Source of the DNA: Phascolomyces articulosus
Taxonomy: Eukaryota; Mucoromycota; Mucoromycetes; Mucorales; Lichtheimiaceae
Assembly: GCA_025677815.1 (NCBI GenBank)
Contig: JAIXMP010000061.1
Location: 62,001-126,000 of the forward strand
DNA length: 64,000 nt
Direction: 5' to 3'
This document shows, in pieces, positions 50,103-60,247 of this stretch (positions are counted from its first letter, which is position 1; every line of letters starts with the position of its first letter). A program made the translations under genes and the position numbers. The notes beneath the pieces were generated by a model, which searched no databases, was not told the DNA's origin, and was given only the letters and a program-made list of their open reading frames with translations.

Positions 50103-52589
50103 ATTTTTTTTGTAAAAATGTAGGTGTTAAACTGGTAAAAGTATAAAAGATGAAAGAAAGAGAAGAAAAGGAAAGATAGTATTTTTATATTTATTTCTTG
50201 TTGATGCCACCAAATTTGCTTTATTGCTACTGCGTTATCTTCTTCCTGCAATGTCATTGCCCATCCAAACAAAAATAAAAGAAGGTGAATATAAACAAGC
50301 TTACTTCTTGAACAAGGCTGGGGATACATTTAAACTATTTTTATGTTTCCACATGAAACATCAATGCATAATAAAAACACAACAATCCCACCATTGCCCT
50401 TCATCTATATTTAGTGTTTATCTATGATTATTGTTCCATTAGTCAGAAACACCATTTTACAGCACTTTGATTTGGCCATTTCAAATAAAGAAAAAAGCTA
50501 TGGTTTTGAAAAATGAGGTCCCTAATTTTCCAAATTGAGCTACTGGGGGTACTTGAACCAAGAAAAGTTCTTATCATGGAAGACCATAGCATCATAATAT
50601 TCCCACTATCAATGAGAAGATTGTACTCTTTCAAAACTACGTGGATTGTGTTGGCGCTGCTAGCATCAATAGTTAAAATCAAAATGTGAAGGGAAAAAAA
50701 TTACAAAAAATTCACTATTATAACGCTTGAACGATTTCTTGATATCCCTTATGAATTAAGTACTTTCATCCATTCTCAGTTTTTTTTTTTACTACAAGGA
50801 CATGTACATACTTGCAACAGCCTCCAAACCCAGCATGTATAAATTAATTTCAACGCAACCAACACTGGTACCATTTGAATTTACAAAATATACTATACGC
50901 AAGTCCATGGATTTTCCTGAAAAATATCCAACGGAATGTAAAGTCGCTTTGGAAGCAAGCCAAGATTGTTTTTTCTTTTGGATATATTCAAAACCAAAAC
51001 TTTATCAATTCAAATCAATCTGACACGAATGTGTCGACTCGTATTGAAAATTATCAAAAAAAAACCTTCGAGTGATATTGAAGAATATGCCATTCTTTGA
51101 TAAAAAAAAAAAAAAGTAAATTTATCCGTTTCCATTGATCAAGCCATAGAATTAGTGCCAATAGTCATGAATAAGACAAGACCTAAAGCAATATGGATTC
51201 TCCTGAAGATGATGATTTGACCTCGTTTACTCTTGGATCATACGCATGCCCTGGCCTTGATAATTGCTGTCCGTGGAACTAATATATTCTTGCTGAATTT
51301 AGTAATACCACTGGTGTGATAAAGTCCCCTTCAAAATAAAGGTTACATTGTATCTACATATAAGGATAAATAGTCCTACTACTACCGCTACTACTATTTT
51401 AAAGCTTTCAGTACCTATGCTCCTTTTAGGGTAATTCTACTGATCTTATAATATATATAGATAATAAAAGAACCAGTTTTATTCTCACTGAGATAAATAA
51501 TAGTTGCTCCCTTATAATAGATGGTACTATTACTTCTTCAGTAACATTATTAGTCCTTGATCCATGGATTTCATGATGACAATCCAAAATATAAAACACC
51601 TAAATCAACTATTCGTGTATAATAGAATTCCATCCGTCTCCCCATAATTGGAACTGAGCACTGAGCAAATAACCATGTACTATATAATATATTCTCCTAC
51701 TCAACAAGAAATTATCGTTTACAATGAATGGGGGGGGTTATATAAAAATGAACTCTGATTTCGATCGAAAAATCAAAATTGCAATACCCGTATAAAGAAG
51801 GCCTTTTATTTTTTTAATAAACATATTTTGTATCGATCATAAGTCAGAATATAATCATCTTATAATATATATACTATTAAGAAAAATCAATATCCAGTTT
51901 TTTTAAAATTGGAGTTCGAGTGAAATGGTATTTCCGACCACGTTTTGATACTTTTCCATTTTATGGATGATATGGCTTAGTTAAAAATACTGTTCCCATA
52001 TTCATAGGCGGGGGACCAGGGGTATCCAATTGTGGCTATATATATTTATCCTTTGAGAGTAGACTGCGTATTACGTTTATGCATTAATTTTGGCAATAAT
52101 GCTTGATTCGGATATCTTGATCTTGACAGACCTGATTTTTCTATATAATTTCAGAGACGCGTATCCAAATAATATTCACCAAACATACTTACGAATTTCC
52201 TATTTATCAATTGAAATATATACATTTCCCTATTTGATGATGATTATCCTTCTTGGGGTTTGTTCTTTGTGTGATGTATATATATAGGAATCGCTTATTG
52301 CATCTCTATTATACTATTAGGTCATGTATTTTGAATCGAGATACAAATGATAGTATAATTTGACCAATCAGAATTTATGGTGTTACAGGAGCGTGTGGGG
52401 AGGAGGAAAAATAATAAATTTCATGTGTGAAACTGACTTTGTCATTCGAATTGTTCCTTTTTTTTCGTGTTACTTTAAAGAACTACATTTCTTTTCTTCC
52501 CCTCTTTTATTCTTTCTTTCATTCTGTAATATATATCCCACCTCTTTGTTTTTATCTATATACAAATCAACCACACACGCACCCATACC
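50103..52589. other. Intergenic, no supported gene
   Basis: About 2.5 kb. Open frames around 50440-50680 (minus) and 50800-51020 (plus, with MYKLISTQPTLVPFEFTKYT) have protein-like composition but no recognised family. They may be remnants. The last about 200 bases contain the pyrimidine-rich leader of the first thioesterase. Confidence 0.45.
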
Positions 52590-53275
52590 ATGAAGATTAC
52601 TGCTGAAGCTGCTAAAAAATACCCTGCCTTGGAAGAGTTGGTCAGTTTATATTCTTCACGACAACAAAAATCTGTATTTTGGGAAGATAAAGTCCATGCC
52701 GAATTAGAAATTGTGGATGCTTTACCCAATAAATTGATTTGGGAATTCAAAGTAGAAGAAAAGCATTGTAATCAGTAAGTCGAAAAGGAGGGAGTTTTGG
52801 ACTGGGAATATCTAAAATAGACGTGCGTTACGATGTCAGATTTTTTTATATCAACCATCCATCTCATATTATGATTAATGATTTGTAGACTTGGCAACAT
52901 TCACGGCGGTTGTGTAGCAACTATTATTGACATTTGTTCCAGTTTTGCCATTTTGACATATGAAGGTAAAAAAAAACCATGGATGGTTCCTTTCTCTTAT
53001 TTATTTTGTATGTTTTGTATGGTTTGGATGACTCATTTGGAAGTGAACATCTCATTTTATAAGGCAAAGGTGGATGGTCCCTTATTGGCGTGTCAACGGA
53101 TCTTGCAGTATCTTATATGAGCGGTATTGCTGCAGGTCAAACATGTCGACTTGAATGTGATGTTCAACGAGTGGGTAAAACGTTGGCCAATATTTATACC
53201 ACTGTTTATAACGAAGACGGAAAGCTTTGTTATTCAGGATCGCATACCAAGTATTGCATTGATTCGAGATTGTAA
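52590..53275 (+). CDS. Hotdog-fold acyl-CoA thioesterase (ACOT13/THEM2-like), copy A
   Basis: Hydrolyses acyl-CoA thioesters (4HBT superfamily, PaaI/THEM2 type), probably in mitochondria or cytosol. Three exons are inferred: 52590-52774, 52889-52965 and 53064-53275, giving 157 aa, the usual size. Exon 1 gives the N-terminal helix and first strand ending in WEFKVEEKHCNQ. Exon 2 holds the signature LGNIHGGCVATIIDICSSFA, with the catalytic-region Asn, His-Gly-Gly and Asp. Exon 3 has GGWSLIGVSTDLAVSYMSG, the strand LECDVQRVGKTLANIYTTVY and the end HTKYCIDSRL. This is one of two tandem copies with the same intron positions. Confidence 0.9.
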
Positions 53276-53729
53276 ACATGGGCAATATGCTCCTTTCCCT
53301 ATTCTGTACCTTGCTCCTGGTAGATCTTTATTAGAATTGTTTATTGTTCTATAATATACATATATATAACTGAAACTAAAACAAAAAAAAATATCGTGGA
53401 TATAATATGACTGTTTAAAAAATGGCAATGGAAGAGGGAATGGGGACCATCGGTTTTGATTCTGTCATTGAATCTATATCTTTCTAAAATATGAATGGGG
53501 AAAGTGCTGGCTGAAACTATAGAAAAAAACGGTATCAAGTACAGCCGATCGAAAACTATGAAAGTGTCACACAGGACACACGCGTGGAAAAATATTTTGT
53601 CATCCACAAATGGATTCTATTTGTAATGTTGTAATTACCACCCTATATTTCCTCTTTTCCTATTTTCTTTTTATTTCTCTTCTTTTCCTGTTCGGTACCT
53701 TTTTTTATTTATTTTCTTGCATAAAAAAT
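53276..53729. other. Spacer between the two thioesterase genes
   Basis: About 450 bases holding the 3' flank of copy A and a pyrimidine-rich leader (CTTTTCC/TTTTTATT-type) just before copy B. No gene is seen; the open frame running into copy B from 53610 is mostly leader. Confidence 0.5.
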
Positions 53730-54397
53730 ATGAAAATCAATCAAGAAATAGCCAAGGATTTTCCACAGCTTTATTCAAGTGCTGTCCAATATAAAGAACG
53801 AGGTGAAAAGTATCAACTTTGGCAAGAACAAGTAGCCAATGAATTAACACTCGTAGGTGCTGAACCTAACAAGATCATATGGGAGTTTGAAGTCAAAGAT
53901 AAGCATTGTAATATGTAAGTAAATTATTATATCTACAGGAACAAACACATGGATACAGTCATCTTATTCTGCTTTATAAAGACTCATTATCCTTGCCATT
54001 ATGTAAATAGGTTGAAGAATATTCATGGTGGATGTGTAGCCACTGTCATTGATGTGTGTAGTAGTTTTGCTATTCTTACTAGCGCAGGTACATAATGAAA
54101 AAGTGATTACATATAAAGGAATGGACCAAAAAAGGGTAAAAAAATAACCGATAATTCAATGGCAATCTATTATTTATAATAGGTAAGCATCATTGGAAAT
54201 TCGTCGGTGTATCGACAGGTTTATCAGTACAATATTTCAGTGGCATGAAACCAGGACAGATTGCACGTATTGAATGTGAAGCGCAGCAAGTTGGAAAAAA
54301 TTTGGGTAGTGTCTATACTCGCATCTATAATAAGGAAGATAACCGATTATGTTATAGTTCAACACATGGAAAATTCCGTATTGATTCTCGATTATAA
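53730..54397 (+). CDS. Hotdog-fold acyl-CoA thioesterase (ACOT13/THEM2-like), copy B
   Basis: Tandem paralogue of copy A. Three exons are inferred: 53730-53914, 54011-54087 and 54183-54397, giving 158 aa. The first two exons have exactly the lengths of copy A (185 and 77 nt), and both introns sit at the same positions and phases. The signature LKNIHGGCVATVIDVCSSFA is intact, followed by HHWKFVGVSTGLSVQYFSG, a conserved beta-strand ECEAQQVGKNLGSVYTRIY and the shared ending RIDSRL. The two proteins differ at many positions, so the duplication is not recent. An in-frame ATG upstream (53610) would add a 40-residue Leu/Phe-rich stretch; it is rejected as start because copy A begins with the homologous MKI. 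Confidence 0.9.
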
Positions 54398-55310
54398 AAT
54401 GACTTAGATTTATGAATTATTATTAGAGGACGAAAATCAATGTACACTCCTTTTTTTGTATAATATAGATAGAAGATTGTTTTTTTTGCGTTGCGTTGCG
54501 TTGCGTTGTTTTTTTTTTGACATTAATATATTATATATTATGGTTATGTATAAAAATAAGAAGAGAAGGAGAGAGTAGATAACAACTGCAATACAAAGTG
54601 GCCCCATACATTTTTAATCAAATACACGATGTCTTATACAGGACTAGCAATGCCACCATCAACTTCAGCGATTTTCCTTTTCTTGGATTTTTTTGTTTGA
54701 ATGGTCTTTATCTCAATTTAAACATGAGGGTATCTTTGTATTTGTCAACAATAGATGTGGCCATTTTGCTATCTTCGATATTTTTATCTTCGCCAACACA
54801 AACACACTACAAGGATAATGCTTGACAAAACCCATTGGATCTATTTGCATTATATATACTATATCACGTAAGGAAAAAAAATGCCAAAAAAATGCCAAAA
54901 TGCCATTTTTCTGTCATTTCAAACACCGTCCCCAAAAAAATGGCACTTTTTTATAAGAAAATGCTATTTTTTTTTCATACTTATAAGATGAGCGTGAAGG
55001 TCTATTACTTGTAGTCTATTTAATAATAAATATAACTGCTTTCTCTTTCATTAGTAAAAGTCATATATATTTTGTTTGATTTTTTTATCAAGTGGTCAAG
55101 ACCTCATGGATACTAGAACAACAATATGGTATGAGTGAGAATTTATTTTGTGGATGGTAAAGAATAGGCGTAATATACGTTGAATGTATCTTTTAAAGAG
55201 AAATGAAAAGGAAATACAATAAAAAAAAGAAAAAGTACAAAGTGTGTAAAGATAAAATTAATCAATTAAATGATGTTGAATTGGTAATGTTATGAATATA
55301 TATAGTTTTG
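54398..55310. other. Intergenic between thioesterase and transposase
   Basis: No gene seen. It contains four GCGTT units (about 54488-54508) and a cluster of AATGCCA/AATGGCA/AATGCTA words at about 54880-54975, some in inverted orientation, which may be part of the terminal region of the adjacent transposon or an older repeat. Confidence 0.45.
54488..54508. repeat. (GCGTT)n short tandem repeat
   Basis: Four units of GCGTT between T-runs. Confidence 0.85.
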
Positions 55311-58300
55311 TTATCGAATATGCTCAAGATCGTGGTCATAAGGCAATTCATTTTTATATCCAAGGCGTTCTTGAGACCAGTATATATAACTGTTGTCTTT
55401 TCCTTTGGCTAAACCAATATATCCAACGATACAGCTTACGTGGATAACTACCAATTTTGATTCAGGCAATTTATATGGCCATGGTGATGGTGATACTTCT
55501 TTCGTTTTAAAAACTTCAACCAAAGCAAGTACATCCTCACGCTCTTCAAACTTATGAAAGAAAAAGCATTTGACATCTCCAAAATATTGTCTTTTCTCCA
55601 TACCAAGATTTTTGCTTCTTGTTTTATCTGTACTGACTTTAAGATGGAAAAGAATCATAGAATCCACTCCACCAAAGATCATGCTATTTATCAATAATCG
55701 AGAGCCTGTTATTAACGGGGTTTTTCGCGGGATAGAAATGCCTTTGTAAGTCCCTTTAACTCGTGCCCAATAGTTTCGTAAAGATACATGACAATGGAGA
55801 TTGGCGATTGTTGTATTTTTTGAAAATGGGCCTAAAATCTTTGGTTCATTTTCCTCCATAGAGAGAGCCATAATCCTGCAATGTTCAACATCATCAGTTT
55901 CGCCATCTTCAAACAAATCATGGTTAAAACCATCATCCACATAATCGTCTTCATCGTATTCTTCGTCACTATCACCAGAATAACCATCTCCATCACTACT
56001 GTCTTCTTCATCACCACCATTCTCATCAAGATCAACTTCAGTTTCACTGGATCCATTAACAGCATCGTCGTAATCACCTTCATCATCAGAACTGTAGAAT
56101 AGATATTATATGAAAGTTGCTATAAAACGACGTAATAGAAACAGCAAGTAACAGATTATTCATGATAAAAATTCATTTACCTGTCAATTTCACTGGAATG
56201 AAAACTACCAAGGTAGGGATCATTTAACCTTGCTTCTCTTCTAATGGCAGCCAGACCGATCATAATATTTCCAGAATTTCCAGCAGCATCCTTTTTACCG
56301 TTAATACAGCGTTTAATCCTTCCAATTGCTCGTTCCATAGCAAATGCAGCAACATATGGAAGAGGGCCCATTTGTGTTAAAGTTGTATGTAGATGGGTAA
56401 GGTAATGTTGATTGATAGTGAAAACAGTTACTGGTAAAAACCCTTTTTCAACTTGATCTTTCAACCAATTAACCCAAGAATCAATTGTCTCTTTGAATTG
56501 ATCAAGCTGTTTTTTATGTATGTTGCGGCTGAAAGCAAATCTGTATATCTGGGATAAATCTACCAATGCTTGTTTTGTACTGGGGTCATCAAAAAACTCC
56601 AGTCCAATTGTTGGTATAAAATAGAGAACAAAGTGGATCCAGTCAACAGCTTTATAGAAACCTCCTTGGAATTCGGTATCCCCACAAGAACCAGAAAAAG
56701 ATGATGGTGTCAGAGTTTTTGATTTTGCCACGAGATCTCCAATTTGTGAGCGTGTACCTTTATAGAAAATAAAAAGTAGTTAGATGTTAATAGCATATTT
56801 TTATTTAAAACTAGTACTCAAATATTTTTATAGTATACCATGATTACGGAATAATGGATGCTCATCTTGTTTGCCATATTTTCCACAAATCATACGCCAG
56901 ATCTTAGGATGGAAATGTAATATGATACAATAATTAGTTATTAGAATATACTGGTCCTATTTATTATAATTCGTTAATAGTAACATAGAGTAATTTTATT
57001 ATTTACCTGTTTGCCTATTCCTGGACCTAATGCATGCATGATATCGATAGGGAAAAAAGTTGGTGCATGGAAGAAAGGTAATTCTGCATATTTACAAATA
57101 TGCTTTTGTCCCTTTTCAGGGTTTTCTTGTTCGAACATTTTACGATATCTAAGGTCCCCTTTTCGCGATTCATCTTCATTGATCTTTCTTCTTTTATTAC
57201 TTCTTTCTTCGTCGATGTCTTCTTCCCCAATTTCTTCTTCCATCTCCTCTTCAGTTTCATTTGTAGCATTGTTGCTACGACCATCTTCATTGTCATTAGG
57301 GTCCTCCTCTATTGTTGGTAAAACAATATCATATGGGGGGAAGGTCATTCGACGATTATCATAGATCCCTTCAATGGTACAATATCGACAGCCATGGCAG
57401 CTATTGTGCCCTTTGTGCCCCGCCATCTTTGTTTGTGCCAGTGTATCACCACCGACAAAAAGAAGGTGTGCACGGACCCTAATAACTCCTTCATTTTTAT
57501 CCCCTGTATCAACATAAAAACCTTCTCTGCAAAGTGATCTGAATTCTGATAATAAAGGATCCATAAATGTAAATGGTTCTTGTGGTTTTTTTGGACCTAA
57601 AATAATGCATTATTTATGGAAGAATAAGGACCAAGAAAAAAATTAAATGATTTTATTTAAGGATTGATACCTGGAGTCAAATACACCTGTGCCATATAAT
57701 CATCTTGTGTACGTTTTTCTGGAGGAAAATTAAGGATTTGGATATGTGCGATAGTCATGGAATGTGTACTGCGTTTATGGACGTTAAAATCATCAGTGTA
57801 TAAAGCCAAAAAGATATGATGTTCGTCTTTCAGATGATCCATAATCTTGCAACACAATTCACCATCAAAAATGTCGGTCATAACATTTTTTTTCGGTTGA
57901 CGCTTGAAAGGATACTTTAATAATTCTCCTGTTTTTTATCTTGAACAAGAGATGCAAGTTGATCCTTGAGAGGCAATTGTACCATTGTTTTCTTTGGTTT
58001 TTCTGGGTGTCCATCTCGATATATCTTTTCATGACAATGGTTACATTCATCATTAACATCATCTGATAGAATCATTTTACAACTATTAGCACAAACAGGA
58101 TATTCTTTTGGTTTAGCAGGACACCGTTCCTGAAGTGCCTTTTTAGCGAGATGCTGAGATAGGAGTTCGGGTAATTTGGCAATTTTTGTGAATTTGTTAA
58201 CCTCATTAATGACAATATCATAAAGCTCTCTAGATCCACCTCTTTGCATCATAGCCGAGTAAATGGCAATACTTGTCGTAATGTGAGGATGGATAGGATT

Positions 58301-58462
58301 TGATACATTGGTGGGATCGATTTCCTTGCCGTTGAACATTGGGTTGCGAGTTTGTACATGTTTAGCAAGATGATCGTAGCTGTCAAATTGACTGGGTTGA
58401 CCTGATTTGAAATAATGCTTAGCATTCATTTTTTTGTATATAAGTTTCATTTCATTAATCAT
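55311..58462 (-). mobile_element. Tnp2-type (CACTA/EnSpm, CMC) transposase gene, one frameshift
   Basis: DNA-transposon transposase. Five exons are inferred: 58462-57671, 57596-57007, 56902-56839, 56757-56181 and 56091-55311. The total is 2804 nt, one short of a multiple of three; all splice junctions agree in phase, and a single break lies in a run of six A (plus-strand T, 57932-57937), where the frame shifts from VQDKK to GELLKYPF. With that break the product would be about 930 aa, the Tnp2 size. Landmarks are a Cys cluster CANSC...CNHC (about 120-145), the DDF motif region YTDDFNVHKRS with HIQILNFPPEKR (the hStwP-like block), YMAQVYLTPG, KGHNSCHGCRYC (the zinc motif of Tnp2), DIMHALGPGIGK, then GFLPVTVFTINQHYLTHL, AMERAIGRIKRCING (the C-terminal DUF4218-like part), and an acidic tail of Asp/Glu/Ser repeats. 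Terminal inverted repeats were not found. An upstream exon is possible: an acceptor TTTTCAG lies just before 58470. Confidence 0.8.
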
Positions 58463-58740
58463 TACCTGAAAAATTCATTTTGACCTGGTTGCTTATAATA
58501 TAATCTGCTAATAATATGCTTTAAAGTAGGATAGGTACAATTGAACTGCTATAGAAGGAAGAAGTACATTTTAAAATATTTCATGTAAGCTACCATTGTT
58601 TCACAAATACTTCCGCTCATTAATAATAATATCCCATACATTGAAATAACAAAGATTTGATAATAAATAGTGTTTTGGTATGTTTTTATATATGATAAAG
58701 AACTTGAATAATTGAAAATATGAATGAAAAAATGGGCTAA
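58463..58740. other. Spacer between transposase and LTR element
   Basis: AT-rich. It should contain the transposase promoter or 5' exon and, if the LTR element is inserted in the DNA transposon, that transposon's left part. No inverted repeat end is seen. Confidence 0.4.
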
Positions 58741-59114
58741 TGTCGTAACTAAAAATAAGGGTTACTACCATTTCCTTTTTTAATTTATTTTTGTAACACC
58801 TTATCGCTGCTATCGTATTTGCATTTTATTATGCCACGTATTTATCATCCATCATCTTATTAATTATTCGAACACGTATTCAATTGACAGTCATGAACAC
58901 GTATCGCATCCTCCATTATTCCACGTATACATATTATTGTCATTAGTTTTATTATATAATTTATTATTATCACAAGTAGTTAGAAAACATATAAATACCC
59001 CTGACCATTAAAACAATAAACGACATCTTTCACGTTACTCTTTATTTTATCACTACTCTTCTGTTATCTCCATTTCTATTGGCTTGGTATTGATCCGCCA
59101 TAATTATCACGACA
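58741..59114 (+). repeat. 5' LTR (374 bp)
   Basis: Starts TGTCGT and ends ACGACA, a perfect 6-bp terminal inverted repeat with TG...CA. It contains a TATA box (TATAAATA, 58990-58997) and a polyadenylation signal (AATAAA, 59015-59020). The primer-binding site follows after 2 bases. Confidence 0.9.
58990..58997 (+). promoter_or_regulatory. TATA box in the LTR
   Basis: TATAAATA, 18 bases before the AATAAA signal region. It is the likely core promoter for the genomic RNA. Confidence 0.6.
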
Positions 59115-59116
59115 AT

Positions 59117-59134
59117 TGGTAGCGAAAGAAAAGG
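59117..59134 (+). other. Primer-binding site
   Basis: TGGTAGCGAAAG begins 2 bases after the LTR end; TGG complements a tRNA CCA tail. The tRNA used was not identified. Confidence 0.65.
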
Positions 59135-59140
59135 TTAATA

Positions 59141-60229
59141 ATGTCTCAAGAAAACAATCCGTATAACGCTCAGAATTTTCAAGGGTATCGAGTACAACAG
59201 CCTATTCCTGATGAAGATACTTACATACCTAATGCCGCACAAGAAGTACTTACCACAACAAGACAAGAAGTTTCTTTCGAAGTTCCACAACCAAGACAAG
59301 TACAAGAAGTATCAGAACAACAACCAAATAACGATATTGCCACTCTCATCCAAGCGTTAAAACAAGTTCTAACCAAGAAAGACTCCGCTCCCATTTTCCG
59401 TGCCCGCATACGTGAACCTGACACGTATCATGGTGATAGAAGTTTGGACGCCGCTATTGGTTGGGCTCGATCAGTGGAACGATACCTTACGATGGCTGGA
59501 CTGGATGGAACGCAATGGGTAGCTTATGCTACCACCCTGCTGCGCGACGAAGCAGACACATGGTGGCGTCAACAGGAGCTTCTGGGTGATTGCAAGCAAT
59601 GGTTGGACTTCAAGAAACGGTTACTTGCCAATTTCAATCCTCCCAATCATGCACAATTAGCTCGTGATCGTTTGGCCGCTCTATTCCAAACAAGTACCGT
59701 TGCCACTTACGTGTCTCAGTTCCAAGCTGCCTGGTCATCGGTACCATCAATGAGAGATGAAGAAGCTTTGGACCGTTTCCAACGAGGATTAAACCCAAGC
59801 ATCCGTTTACAAGTCATGACCCGGTTCCCAATGAATACTGACGAAGCAATGCGGTTAGCATTAGCTGTTGAAGCAGCTCAACAATATAGCCAACCCATCC
59901 AAATAGAAAATAATCATCCCTCGTTCCAACAACGTCCTTATCAACAACAACAATTTGCACCCGAGTATCTCCGTTCATCTGGTATTGCGCCGATGGATTT
60001 GGATGCTATCCGACCAAGAAGACAAGGTTCAAACTGGCGTTCATCAGATCGTGGTGGTAACAATTGGCGTGGTCCAAATAACTTCCGTGTTGGTAACAAC
60101 GACGAAAAGGACTGCTACAATTGCGGTGGTTTCGGTCACATCGCACGTTTCTGTCCGTCACCACGACGTCAAGGTCGTCAAGGTCAAACCCAATCCAACC
60201 AGGGAAAAGGTCAAACGCGTCGGGATTAA
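59141..60229 (+). CDS. Gag polyprotein of the Ty3/gypsy element
   Basis: Structural protein that forms the virus-like particle and binds the element RNA. It is 362 aa. The capsid part (about 85-270) is of the Retrotrans_gag type, with WARSVERYLTMAGL, WVAYATTLLRDEADTWWRQQ, DFKKRLLANFNPPN and YVSQFQAAWSSVPSM. The C-terminal nucleocapsid region is Arg/Gln/Asn-rich with one CCHC zinc knuckle, CYNCGGFGHIARFC (about residues 326-339). The zinc knuckle and tail overlap the pol frame. The frame ends 18 bases after the slippery heptamer at 60202-60208, so gag is made by normal termination and pol by -1 shift. Confidence 0.93.
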   Translation: MSQENNPYNAQNFQGYRVQQPIPDEDTYIPNAAQEVLTTTRQEVSFEVPQPRQVQEVSEQQPNNDIATLIQALKQVLTKKDSAPIFRARIREPDTYHGDRSLDAAIGWARSVERYLTMAGLDGTQWVAYATTLLRDEADTWWRQQELLGDCKQWLDFKKRLLANFNPPNHAQLARDRLAALFQTSTVATYVSQFQAAWSSVPSMRDEEALDRFQRGLNPSIRLQVMTRFPMNTDEAMRLALAVEAAQQYSQPIQIENNHPSFQQRPYQQQQFAPEYLRSSGIAPMDLDAIRPRRQGSNWRSSDRGGNNWRGPNNFRVGNNDEKDCYNCGGFGHIARFCPSPRRQGRQGQTQSNQGKGQTRRD

Positions 60230-60247
60230 AGGGAGTCCCTTCGCGTT
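60202..60247 (+). promoter_or_regulatory. Probable programmed -1 frameshift signal
   Basis: GGGAAAA (60202-60208) is a canonical X XXY YYZ heptamer and lies in the correct phase of the gag frame (G GGA AAA). After a 5-base spacer a stem-loop begins: AACGCG (60214-60219) pairs with CGCGTT (60242-60247), and inside it GGGA (60222-60225) pairs with TCCC (60236-60239), with a 2x2 internal loop and a 10-base hairpin loop. The gag stop (60227-60229) is in the loop. The -1 frame enters pol directly at codon AGG (60208). Confidence 0.75.

Noticed and set aside
57925..57945. Programmed frameshift in the transposase
   Set aside because: The A6 run is not in an X XXY YYZ phase that lets both tRNAs re-pair in -1, so a simple indel or read error is more likely.
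59221..59424. Antisense frame within gag and others within pol
   Set aside because: Short shadows of the gag and pol frames.
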